Positions 38,247-46,117 of a stretch of DNA of 64,000 nucleotides are shown in pieces (position 1 is the stretch's first letter; each line of letters begins with the position of its first letter). The stretch is from assembly GCF_003417065.2 (NCBI RefSeq), contig NZ_QVLT01000008.1, positions 62,001 to 126,000 of the forward strand, in the 5' to 3' direction. The position numbers and the translations under genes are program-made. The DNA comes from Hymenobacter lapidiphilus. Lineage in GTDB: Bacteria > Bacteroidota > Bacteroidia > Cytophagales > Hymenobacteraceae. Below the pieces are notes generated by a model, which ran no database searches, was not told the origin of the DNA, and worked only from the letters and a program-made list of their open reading frames with translations.

Positions 38247-39929
38247 ATGACCACCACCACCACCGACACCACCCAGAAGCACCAGGCGACCCTCGACGCG
38301 GCCGTGGAGGCCCTGCACGGCCGCACGTTCTTCGCTGCCTTCCCCGAAAATCCTTCCCCCGAAATCTATGGTGCCGATGCCGACAAGGAAGGGCGCGCCA
38401 GCTTCAAAGCCCACCGCGACCAGCGCTTTATGGAGTTGCAGCAGGGCGAGCCCGCCGGCTGGGCCGGCCAGGAGGAGTCGCCCTACGAGCAGGCTGGGCT
38501 GGGCATCGAATATCCGTATTACCAGCCCGAAACGCTGGTGGCCAACGCCCAAGAGGTGTTCGGGCAGTGGCGCAAGTTGAAGCCGGCCGACCGCGCCGCG
38601 CTGCTCACCGAAACGCTGGAAGGCATGAAGGAGCGGTTCTTCGAAATTGCCTACGCCACCATGCACACCACCGGCCAGGCCTACATGATGTCGTTCCAGG
38701 CCAGCGGCCCGCACGCCGCCGACCGCGCCCTGGAGGCCATTGCCGCCGGCTACGAGGAGCAGACGCGCTTCCCCGAGGAAACGCGCTGGGAGAAGCCCAT
38801 GGGCAAATACAACATCACGCTGCACAAAACCTGGCGCGCCGTGCCCAAGGGCGTGGCCCTGGTAATCGGCTGCTCCACGTTCCCGACCTGGAACACGGTG
38901 CCCGGCATGTACGCCTCGCTGGTGACCGGCAACCCGGTTATTATCAAGCCCCACCCCAAGGCCGTGCTGCCCATTGCCATTGTGGTGGCCGAGGTGCAGA
39001 AAGTGCTGGCCGCCCATGGCCTCGACCCGCGCATCTGCCAGCTGGCCGTGGATGCCAACGACCACCTGATTGCCAAAGAGCTGGCCGAAAACCCGGCCGT
39101 TAAGCTCATCGACTACACCGGCGGCTCGGCCTTCGGCGAGTACATCGAGGGGCTGAAGGGCAAGACGGTGTTCACCGAGAAAACCGGCGTTAACTCCATC
39201 ATCATCGACTCCTGCGACGACCTCGACAAGGTGGCCCAAAACCTGGCCTTCTCGGTGAGCCTGTACTCGGGGCAGATGTGTACCGCGCCCCAGAACTTCT
39301 TCATCCCCGAAGGTGGCGTGAAGGTAGCTGGTGAGCTGGTGCCCTACGAAGATGTGGTGCAGAAGCTGGCCGCCGCCGTAACCAGCCTGGCCCAGAACCC
39401 CAAGGCTGGCCCGCACGTGCTGGGCGCCATCCAGAGCGCTGCCACCCAGGAGCGGGTGCGCGATTTGGCCCTCGAAGGCAGCCGTTCGGTGCTGGCCCAC
39501 GGCACCGTCGATAACCCCGTGTTCCAGAACGCCCGCACCTGCTCGACGAGCATTCAGGAAGTGGATGCCAGCCGCGTCGAGCAGTTCAGCCAAGAGCTGT
39601 TCGGCCCGATTATGCTCGTCATCAAAACCCGCGACACCCAGGAAAGCATCCGCCTGGCGGCCGATTTGGCCCGCGAGTACGGCGCTATTTCCTGCGGCGC
39701 CTACACCACCGATTCGGCCATTAAGGAGCAGATTATGGACGAAATGAGCCTGGCCGGCACGCCTGTCAGCTTCAACCTGACCGGCGGCATCTACGTGAAC
39801 CAGAACGCGGGCTTCTCCGACTTCCACGTAACCGGCGGCAACCCGGCCGGCAATGCCTCGTTCACCAACCCCGAATTTGTCATCAAACGCTTCACCTGGG
39901 TTGGTTTCCGCGAACCGATTACGGCCTAA
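38247..39929 (+). CDS. paaN: Phenylacetate-degradation aldehyde dehydrogenase PaaN
   Basis: 560 residues of the aldehyde dehydrogenase superfamily, PaaN-type. The N terminus (about 110 residues) with TFFAAFPENPSPEIYGADADK is specific to PaaN. The NAD-binding part has GCSTFPTWNTVPG and IDYTGGSAFGEYIEG; the nucleophile is the cysteine in SLYSGQMCTAPQNFF. PaaN is linked to aromatic catabolism through phenylacetyl-CoA, but no other paa gene is nearby, so it may act alone or with genes elsewhere. It lacks the hydratase domain of PaaZ. Strong terminator downstream. Confidence 0.88.
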   Translation: MTTTTTDTTQKHQATLDAAVEALHGRTFFAAFPENPSPEIYGADADKEGRASFKAHRDQRFMELQQGEPAGWAGQEESPYEQAGLGIEYPYYQPETLVANAQEVFGQWRKLKPADRAALLTETLEGMKERFFEIAYATMHTTGQAYMMSFQASGPHAADRALEAIAAGYEEQTRFPEETRWEKPMGKYNITLHKTWRAVPKGVALVIGCSTFPTWNTVPGMYASLVTGNPVIIKPHPKAVLPIAIVVAEVQKVLAAHGLDPRICQLAVDANDHLIAKELAENPAVKLIDYTGGSAFGEYIEGLKGKTVFTEKTGVNSIIIDSCDDLDKVAQNLAFSVSLYSGQMCTAPQNFFIPEGGVKVAGELVPYEDVVQKLAAAVTSLAQNPKAGPHVLGAIQSAATQERVRDLALEGSRSVLAHGTVDNPVFQNARTCSTSIQEVDASRVEQFSQELFGPIMLVIKTRDTQESIRLAADLAREYGAISCGAYTTDSAIKEQIMDEMSLAGTPVSFNLTGGIYVNQNAGFSDFHVTGGNPAGNASFTNPEFVIKRFTWVGFREPITA

Positions 39930-39962
39930 CCCGTAATGCCAGACGCTTAGTGGTCTGACCAT

Positions 39963-40008
39963 AAAAACGGCGTCCCCGCTTGCTTTAGCAAGCGGGGACG
40001 CGTTTTTA
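39963..40008 (+). terminator. Rho-independent terminator of paaN
   Basis: CGTCCCCGCTTGCT (39971-39984) pairs perfectly with AGCAAGCGGGGACG (39987-40000), flanked by A and T runs, so it can work in both directions. Confidence 0.9.
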
Positions 40009-40023
40009 TAAGTGGCTGTCTAC

Positions 40024-40080
40024 AGAATCAAAAGAACGTCATGCTTCGACAAGCGGACGCCAGATGAAGCATGACGGGCT
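40024..40080. repeat. Short GTCATGC-family palindromic repeat
   Basis: AACGTCATGCTTC and GAAGCATGACG face each other; the core shares CGCCAGATGAAGCATGACG with the repeat near 34.38 kb. Confidence 0.65.
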
Positions 40081-40124
40081 CATTAGTAGCAATGATTTTC
40101 TAAGTAACTCCAGCCCAGCCCTTA

Positions 40125-40376
40125 TTAGCGGGGCTTTTTATACTTGTACTTTTTGGGCGCATCCACCATACGGAATTTCTGGGGGTCGTTGGCTTTCAAA
40201 TCGATGCCCAGGCCGATAGGACTGCGGTTTTTGTAGGAGCGCGAATTGTCGTTGGAGCGCTTGACGGAGGTGGTATTGAAGCGGGTTGGGCGCTCCATCA
40301 TTTTATCTTCACTGGAGCAGGATGCAGAGCCCAAGAGCAACAGGCCCAAGGCGGAGTTTAGTAGCAGAATTTTCAT
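40125..40376 (-). CDS. Small basic lipoprotein
   Basis: 83 residues. Signal peptide MKILLLNSALGLLLLGSASC with acylated C20; the mature part is Lys/Arg/Asn-rich, ending KKYKYKKPR. No family recognised. Possible surface or cell-wall-associated lipoprotein. Just downstream of the LytTR response-regulator gene on the same strand but with a gap of about 150 bases, so probably independent. Confidence 0.7.
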   Translation of the reverse strand: MKILLLNSALGLLLLGSASCSSEDKMMERPTRFNTTSVKRSNDNSRSYKNRSPIGLGIDLKANDPQKFRMVDAPKKYKYKKPR

Positions 40377-40523
40377 GTTAGGTGAGGCAAAGTGACAATT
40401 GATAACCGGCGCATCGACAACAGTTTGCTGCAGTTGCTCAGTTACTTATTTTGTCTTTGTACACTAACCCGCCTCAAAAGGATACAGTTGTCGCCGAATA
40501 ATGCCAGAAGTTCTTTATAAGGC

Positions 40524-41272
40524 TTAAAGGCTCAATAATTCCCGAAACCGCGCCGACTGCTGGCGCGATACCTCCACCTCGGGCCCGCCCCGCAGTCTGA
40601 TTTTAAGCGTATTGCTGAACCAGGGCTCGATGCTTTCCACCCATTTCAGGTTGATAATCTGCTGGCGGTTGGCCCGGAAAAAAGTGCGCGCATCCAGCCG
40701 CTGCTCCAGATGCTGCAACGTGCGCGGAATCAGCGGCCGGTGCGTATCGAAGTAGATTTGGGTGTAGCCGGCGCTGATTTCGAACAGCCGTACCTCGCTC
40801 AGGCGCACAAACCAGCACTGTTCGCCGTCGCGCACAAACACTTGGTCGTTTTCGGTGAGCGGGGTGGTAGCCGCCTCAGCCGGGGCTTCCGGGGCCGAAG
40901 CTGCGGCCGGGTCGGGCAGCGCGGCGGCTCTGGCCCGCGCTTGGCCAGTGCCGCTGCCAGCCGTTCGGTCTGCACCGGTTTAAGCAGGTAGTCGAGCGCG
41001 TTTACCTCGAACGCCTGTAGCGCGTACTCGTCGTAGGCTGTGGTGAAGATGACCTGGGGCGTGGCCTCCAGCGAGGCCAGCAACTCGAAGCCGGTTTCGC
41101 CGGGCATGTGAATGTCGAGCAGCAGCAAATCGGGCCGAACGGTGGCCAGAAGTTCGCGGGCCTCGGCGGCGTGGCGCGCCTCGCCCACCACGGTTACGTC
41201 GGGAAAAGCGCCTAGCAAGTGCCGCAGCTCGGTACGGGCCAGCCGCGAATCATCGACGATAACAACTTCCAT
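40524..41272 (-). pseudogene. LytTR response regulator, split by a -1 frameshift
   Basis: Receiver domain from ATG 41272: phospho-acceptor D53 in LLLLDIHMPG, T78 in IFTTAYDEYAL, K98 in DYLLKPV. The DNA-binding LytTR domain (FVRDGEQCWFVRLSEV, FFRANRQQIINLKWVES) lies in another frame to 40524. Adding one C at about 40940 joins them in one protein with an Ala/Pro linker, so the break is one lost base, either real or a sequence error. Partner of the histidine kinase at 41428-42597. LytTR regulators bind promoter repeats to control exported or envelope genes. Confidence 0.85.
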
Positions 41273-41330
41273 AAATCACTGATTAGCGCTGATTATATTG
41301 ATTTCGCTGATTTTCGGCAGGAGTAAAGCG

Positions 41331-41511
41331 GACAAAACAACGGTCATGCTGAGCATGTGGCGAATTGAGCCAGGGTGCGGAGCCGTAGCCGAAGTATCTC
41401 TACTGCAATGATAATCCTGATGACTGGTCACTGGAGCGGTAGAGATGCTTCGGCTACGGCTCCGCACCCTGGCTCAATTCGCCACATGCTCAGCATGACC
41501 GTTGTTTTGTC
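41331..41511. repeat. Long palindromic element with 73-bp arms
   Basis: Arms 41331-41403 and 41439-41511 are inverted copies differing at a single base, around a 35-base spacer. They begin GACAAAACAACGGTCATGC, so the element carries the GTCATGC motif of the smaller palindromes. It separates the kinase from its regulator and provides the last codons of the kinase. MITE- or REP-like; no transposase inside. Confidence 0.85.
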
Positions 41512-42597
41512 AACTATACTTTGCACTGGCAGCTGCAAATGGGCCACTACGGTGTTGGGGCAGTGCGGGTCGTTGGCCAGGTGCAGGTGGGCGGCGGGGC
41601 CGAAGAGCAGCGCCAGTCGCTCGCGGGCATTGCGCAGGCCCACGCCCTCGTGGCCGGGTATGGGGGCGAAGCGGCCGGTGTTGCGCACGCGCAGGTGCAG
41701 CGTATTGGAGTCGTTGAGCTGGGCCGTGAGCTGGATGGTGCCGCCTTCGGGACGGGGCGCGAGGCCGTGCTTGATGGCGTTTTCGATTAGCAGCTGCACT
41801 GTCATGGGCGGGATAAGGGCTGTTAGTGCGGCCGGGTCCACGTCGAGCGAGTAGCGCAGGCGTTCTTCGAGCTGGACGGCTTCGAGCTGCAGGTAGTGCT
41901 CCACAATTTCCAGCTCGCGGGCCAGCGGCACCTGCTCGGTGCTGTTGAGCTGAATGGAGTAGCGCAGCAAATCGGAGAGGTGCGTAATCATGGCGCGGGC
42001 GCGGGCCGGGTCCTCCATCACCAGGGCCCGGATATTATTGAGGCCGTTGAACATGAAGTGCGGATTTATCTGGGCCTTGAGCGTGCGCATTTCGGCCTCG
42101 CGCACGGCGGCCGTCAGCCGCCACTTATCCACCTCGGCCTGTCGCGAGCGGCTCAGGTAATGCCAGCCGAAATAAAAGCCTTCCCAGAGCCAGAGTAGCA
42201 GATTAATGTTGAACGCGTAGCCGATAAACTGCCCCCAGCCGTAGGGCTGCCCGTTGGGAGCCGGGCGCACGACCCAGTAAATCAGCGCCCAGATGATAAC
42301 CTGGCTCAGCACCGCCAGCAGCAGGTTGGCCACCAGTAGCCGCCCCAGCAGCGGCAGCGGCGCCAGCTGCTCCCAGCCTCGGGCCCTGATGTGGTAGCGT
42401 AGCGCGTGGGTCAGGCCCAGCAGCGTCAGCGCAATGGTCAGGCTGATGGGAAATATATCGACCGAAAATCGGCTCAAAATGGAGAAGACCACCACGTTGA
42501 ACGCGGCGTAAAGCGTCCAGCCCACGGCCTGGCAGTACCAGTAGGAGCGGGTGGGGGCTGGCACGGCAGCGTAGGCAGATAGTAGGGAGCCAAGCAT
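41428..42597 (-). CDS. LytS-type sensor histidine kinase
   Basis: 389 residues. Four or so membrane helices in residues 20-140, then a His_kinase domain: H180 in KAQINPHFMFNGL, N-box IENAIKHG (271-278), and G-box HEGVGLRNARERL. Autophosphorylating inner-membrane sensor, partner of the LytTR regulator downstream. ATG 42597 overlaps the TGA of the upstream gene by one base, implying coupled translation. Residues about 363-389 (from DKTTV) are encoded by the palindromic element, so the natural C terminus was probably near LQLPVQ. The stimulus is unknown. Confidence 0.88.
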   Translation of the reverse strand: MLGSLLSAYAAVPAPTRSYWYCQAVGWTLYAAFNVVVFSILSRFSVDIFPISLTIALTLLGLTHALRYHIRARGWEQLAPLPLLGRLLVANLLLAVLSQVIIWALIYWVVRPAPNGQPYGWGQFIGYAFNINLLLWLWEGFYFGWHYLSRSRQAEVDKWRLTAAVREAEMRTLKAQINPHFMFNGLNNIRALVMEDPARARAMITHLSDLLRYSIQLNSTEQVPLARELEIVEHYLQLEAVQLEERLRYSLDVDPAALTALIPPMTVQLLIENAIKHGLAPRPEGGTIQLTAQLNDSNTLHLRVRNTGRFAPIPGHEGVGLRNARERLALLFGPAAHLHLANDPHCPNTVVAHLQLPVQSIVDKTTVMLSMWRIEPGCGAVAEASLPLQ

Positions 42598-43199
42598 CAG
42601 GTGAGGGCCGGAACGACGGTGGGGCCAGCCGTGGCCACGTACAGTTGCCGGTGGCGGCGGTACGAAACGAAAAGCAGGCCGGCCAGCAGCAGCAGTGCCC
42701 CCACCAGAAACAGCGGAATCAGGTACAGCTCGGCTGGGTTGTTTATCCATAGGCCCAGCGCGGCGCAGCCTATTGCAATAAACCCGGCCATAAAGGCGTA
42801 GGCTTTGGTGTCGTAGAACCAGGCGTAGGGGAAGAAATGGGCCCCGGTGATGATGCCGTACACCATGATGAAGTGCTGCGGATAGCGGCTGAACACGAAC
42901 AGCAGAATGGGGAAATAGAACAGCTGCGCGAAGTTCAGCCACAGCCCCAGCGGCTGTAGCGGGTTGTGCGGCAGCACCCAAGTGGTGCTCAATACCTTCG
43001 ACAGCAGCCCGGCCAGCGGCAGCACCAGCGCCGCCACAAAAAACGTGATGAAGCCCAGCCGGGCCGGCGAATAAGGTAGCGTCCAGATGAAGGCAATACC
43101 GGCCCAGACGATGCAGGCGGCCCCGATGAAGTCGAGCCCGTTTTTCGCCCGGACCGATAGCTCCAGCTTCAAGGCCGAAAAGTCCTGTGCAGTTACCAT
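42597..43199 (-). CDS. DUF7010-like integral membrane protein
   Basis: 200 residues with six or so helices (LDFIGAACIVWAGIAFIWTL, LGFITFFVAALVLPLAGLL, LFYFPILLFVFS, AFMAGFIAIGCAALGLW, LYLIPLFLVGALLLLAGLLF). The pattern around FPYAWFYDTKAYAFM and the topology recall the DUF7010 family; function unknown. Overlaps the kinase start by one base, so possibly an accessory part of the sensing system. Confidence 0.65.
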   Translation of the reverse strand: MVTAQDFSALKLELSVRAKNGLDFIGAACIVWAGIAFIWTLPYSPARLGFITFFVAALVLPLAGLLSKVLSTTWVLPHNPLQPLGLWLNFAQLFYFPILLFVFSRYPQHFIMVYGIITGAHFFPYAWFYDTKAYAFMAGFIAIGCAALGLWINNPAELYLIPLFLVGALLLLAGLLFVSYRRHRQLYVATAGPTVVPALT

Positions 43200-43248
43200 C
43201 AGCTGCGTTTTATAAGTGTAAGAGGAAATCGCCGGGGCAAGATAACCA

Positions 43249-44151
43249 CTACTTGCGGGCCGCCGCCGACTGCTTCAGGAAGGCGTCAGTCTGTTGGAAA
43301 AACCAGGCCGTATCGTCGTACATCAGGAAGTGGCGGCCGGCCTCCGACATCTCCACGCGGTGGCCGGGCAGGGCGGCATACTGCCGCTCGAAAATGGCCT
43401 TGGTGCTCTCCTTGGTCGAGCCATAGTCTTTGTAGGCGGCCCAGGCCCCGAGCACCAGCACCGGCTGCCTAATGCGGCCCAGCTCGGCGCGCAAATCGGT
43501 GGTGTAGAGGTCGTACATGGCCTGGCTGATGCGGGCGGTGTCAGTCATCATCGTGGCCGACATCTGGCGGGCCATGGCGACGGGCATTTTGCCAGTCATT
43601 TGCTGGCGCATATTAGCGGCCATCGGCCGGGCCATAGCCACGGTCATGTCGGGGTTCAGCATGGCGGCCAGAAACGGCAGCGAATCCACGATAACCAGTG
43701 GCCCTACGGCTTCTGGGCGGGTAGTGCTCAGCCACAGGGCCATGAAGCCGCCCAGGCTGTGGCCCACCACTACGGGCTTGCTCAACTTCTGGGTCTGGAT
43801 GTAGGTCAGCAGCTGGTCGCGCACGTTGCGCAGCAGCGAATCGGTGCTGGCCGGGGCCGCCGCGCCGCCAAAACCGGCCAGGCTGACGATGTGGCACTGG
43901 TACTGCTTCTGGTAGCGGGCCACCGTCTCGTCCCAGACCGCGCCGGGGCAGGTCAGGCCCGGAATCAGCACCATGGGCGCGCCCTTGCCCACTACCCGCA
44001 CCGAGAAGTTAGGATGCGCGGCCGGATTATCGGCTACGGCGGTAGTAGTGGGGGCTGAAGCCGGAGCGGCGGTGGCGGCGGCGGGCAGCGAGGTGGTGGC
44101 TAGCAACAGGGCGGCGGCAGCGAAGGGGCGGAGGGTGGCAGTCAGTTTCAT
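43249..44151 (-). CDS. Exported alpha/beta hydrolase
   Basis: 300 residues with a signal peptide (MKLTATLRPFAAAALLLATT, cut near ATAAPAS). Hydrolase-fold motifs: oxyanion MVLIPGLTCPG, nucleophile elbow VVGHSLGGFMALWL, and a C-terminal histidine in EAGRHFLMYDD. A Met-rich lid region (MTVAMARPMAANMRQQMTG) lies between. Predicted periplasmic esterase or lipase-like enzyme. Starts upstream of, and on the same strand as, the DUF7010-like gene, with a 50-base gap. Confidence 0.85.
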   Translation of the reverse strand: MKLTATLRPFAAAALLLATTSLPAAATAAPASAPTTTAVADNPAAHPNFSVRVVGKGAPMVLIPGLTCPGAVWDETVARYQKQYQCHIVSLAGFGGAAAPASTDSLLRNVRDQLLTYIQTQKLSKPVVVGHSLGGFMALWLSTTRPEAVGPLVIVDSLPFLAAMLNPDMTVAMARPMAANMRQQMTGKMPVAMARQMSATMMTDTARISQAMYDLYTTDLRAELGRIRQPVLVLGAWAAYKDYGSTKESTKAIFERQYAALPGHRVEMSEAGRHFLMYDDTAWFFQQTDAFLKQSAAARK

Positions 44152-44286
44152 ACGGCGAAGGGGTAGGGGGTTGGAGTAGATGATTCAAACCTACTGCTCC
44201 CCCGGCGCCTATAAAACTACTTTTCCGCGAACGGTCAATCGGCCCGCCGAATGGCGGGCCGGGCCGCCCGAATGGCAACGGCGTTT

Positions 44287-44616
44287 TTACAGCAGTTCGC
44301 GCAAATCCTGCCGCAGGTTCTCCACGCCACGCCGGATTTCCTCCCACACGCCCGTTTCGGAACCAGCCGGGGCGGCAGCCTCATCGGTGGGCGAGTCGGC
44401 CGTGGCCTGACCGAGCTTCTCGAGCAGGCGGGCGCACTTGGACTCTAGGGCCTCGGCGTGCTGCTGATAAGTAGCAGTAGAGCCGGCCACGGTGGCGTGG
44501 GCCCGCCGATGCAGGGTCTGGATTTTATCATCCAGCTCATCAAGGGCCCGCTGCAGGTCGGCGGCGCTCAGGTAAGCCGGAACGCGGATATGGTCGGGGT
44601 CGGGAACAGTAGCCAT
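44287..44616 (-). CDS. Coiled-coil hypothetical protein
   Basis: 109 residues, no cysteine-rich or membrane segment. Heptad-like helices LQRALDELDDKIQTLHRRAH and HAEALESKCARLLEKLG, and a C-terminal helix GVENLRQDLRELL. The arrangement resembles small stress-response coiled-coil proteins, but I do not recognise the family. ATG 44616. Likely cytosolic. Confidence 0.6.
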   Translation of the reverse strand: MATVPDPDHIRVPAYLSAADLQRALDELDDKIQTLHRRAHATVAGSTATYQQHAEALESKCARLLEKLGQATADSPTDEAAAPAGSETGVWEEIRRGVENLRQDLRELL

Positions 44617-44701
44617 TGCCAGGGTTGTAGGAGGTGAATTGGGGCCGGACGAATGAGCAGGCCGCCGCTAAAGAAACGGCGGTTTTTCGTCCGGGTTACT
44701 T

Positions 44702-45253
44702 TCAGGCATTGCCCCAGACAGCCGGCAGGTCCAGCTCGCGCGCCAGCGGGGCGGCGGCCGAAGTGTAAAGCATCCTCAGCAGTTCATTTACGGCGGGGGC
44801 GTATTCAATGCGGTAGTCTTCGTGCAGCTTGTCGATGGATTTGAGCACGTCGTGGGTGCGGCGCGTGAGGTGCTGGAGCAGCGGCTGGGTGGGGCCGTGC
44901 AGGCGGGCCGTGGCTTCGGGCTGCTGGCGCAGCACGTTGGTCAGCAGCCGCAGCGTCAGCTCAATTTCGCCGTGGGTGTCGGCCGTTATTTTGGCGTGGT
45001 AGGCCAGCCGCTGCTGCAGCTGCCGCACGATATGAAGCAGGTCGTTGGGTGTCTGGTGGAAGCCGCGCACCGGGTCATCTACCTGCTGCTGCAGCGCTTG
45101 ACGGCGGGTTTCCAGCGCGTCGTCGCCCTCCAGCAGCCGAAACGCCAGCTGCTCCAGCAGCACGGCATCTTTGGCCACCAGTTTCGTGAGCAGCTGGTCT
45201 TTCTCTTTAGTCGGCAGGGCCAGCAGCGCACGGCGCAGGTCAGGGGAGAGCAT
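44702..45253 (-). CDS. Conserved hypothetical helical protein
   Basis: 183 residues, almost all helical and soluble. Segments TKEKDQLLTKLVAKDAVLLEQLAFRLLEG at the start and HNDLL/HEDYRIEYAPAVNELLRMLY toward the end look conserved-type, but no domain is recognised. No signal peptide. Same strand as the coiled-coil gene, 85 bases upstream of it, so possibly one transcript. Confidence 0.65.
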   Translation of the reverse strand: MLSPDLRRALLALPTKEKDQLLTKLVAKDAVLLEQLAFRLLEGDDALETRRQALQQQVDDPVRGFHQTPNDLLHIVRQLQQRLAYHAKITADTHGEIELTLRLLTNVLRQQPEATARLHGPTQPLLQHLTRRTHDVLKSIDKLHEDYRIEYAPAVNELLRMLYTSAAAPLARELDLPAVWGNA

Positions 45254-45308
45254 TATTTGGAGCTATTAGCTTACAGCTTTTGTTCGGTTTATCGTTATGT
45301 CAGCCAAC

Positions 45309-45989
45309 TCAACGAGCCCACCAGCCCCGCCCGAGCCGGTAGGCGGACGCGGCACCGATGAGCAGCAGAAGCAGCACGGAGTTGCGCCAGTCGTGGGTCC
45401 ATAGTTGAACTAACTCACTTCCTAGCCAAGACGTGGGGTTGTGCTCACTACCATACTCTACTATGCTGTCGCACATTACCAGATTATATAAATCAGGAAA
45501 CTTTTTATCTGTCTGCTCAGGCTTGGAAGTGAATACATACAGAGCGTAAGGCTCATGTTGGATGTCAATCCAATACTGCTTCATATTGTACACATTGCAC
45601 CAGTCCAGCAGCTGAATCAGGCTGGAATAGCTAGCATGCTGACCAATTCGTACTTGTAGGCCCCGGTTGTGGTTGGGGTCGGCTTCCAAGTGACGAAAAA
45701 CGGCTTGGGCGTTACGCAAGGCAAAGTAGTCTTCAAACAGGTTGCCTGTTACCGCCAAGGTTTGCCAAGGGCGGAAGGCTGCAATTTCCTGTAAGGAAGC
45801 ATCGACGGAATAGCTCCAAAGATTTTTGTGAAGCGGCGGAAAATTGACTTCCATTACGTGTTGCGGCCGCACCCCCCGCACCTGCGGCACAGCCACGCAG
45901 CCCAACCACAGCAGCCACGCCAGCGCCGGCAAGCCGGGCGGTAGCAGCAGGCGGCGGCGGTGGCGGCGGGGCAGGGTGAGAGGAAGCAT
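45309..45989 (-). CDS. Membrane-anchored hypothetical protein
   Basis: 226 residues from ATG 45989. N-terminal helix PALAWLLWLGCVAVPQV, an extracytoplasmic part of about 145 residues with tyrosine/tryptophan-rich strands, and a C-terminal helix NSVLLLLLIGAASAYRLG. GC is lower than in its neighbours. A longer frame to 46115 would overlap the divergent TonB receptor start. No family recognised. Confidence 0.6.
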   Translation of the reverse strand: MLPLTLPRRHRRRLLLPPGLPALAWLLWLGCVAVPQVRGVRPQHVMEVNFPPLHKNLWSYSVDASLQEIAAFRPWQTLAVTGNLFEDYFALRNAQAVFRHLEADPNHNRGLQVRIGQHASYSSLIQLLDWCNVYNMKQYWIDIQHEPYALYVFTSKPEQTDKKFPDLYNLVMCDSIVEYGSEHNPTSWLGSELVQLWTHDWRNSVLLLLLIGAASAYRLGRGWWAR

Positions 45990-46117
45990 AGAAGGCGGGG
46001 ATAAAGTGTAGCAGTAACCCGCGGAAGATAAACAGTCTGCAACATAGATTTCGCCTGAACTCAACCCGGTAGCTGGTTTTACGGTTAGCAGGGGCAACTG
46101 CCTATTCCTCCGCACCC

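Noticed and set aside
38096..39103. 335-codon frame overlapping paaN
   Set aside because: Arg/Pro/His-rich translation typical of a shadow frame in GC-rich coding DNA; paaN is in another frame.
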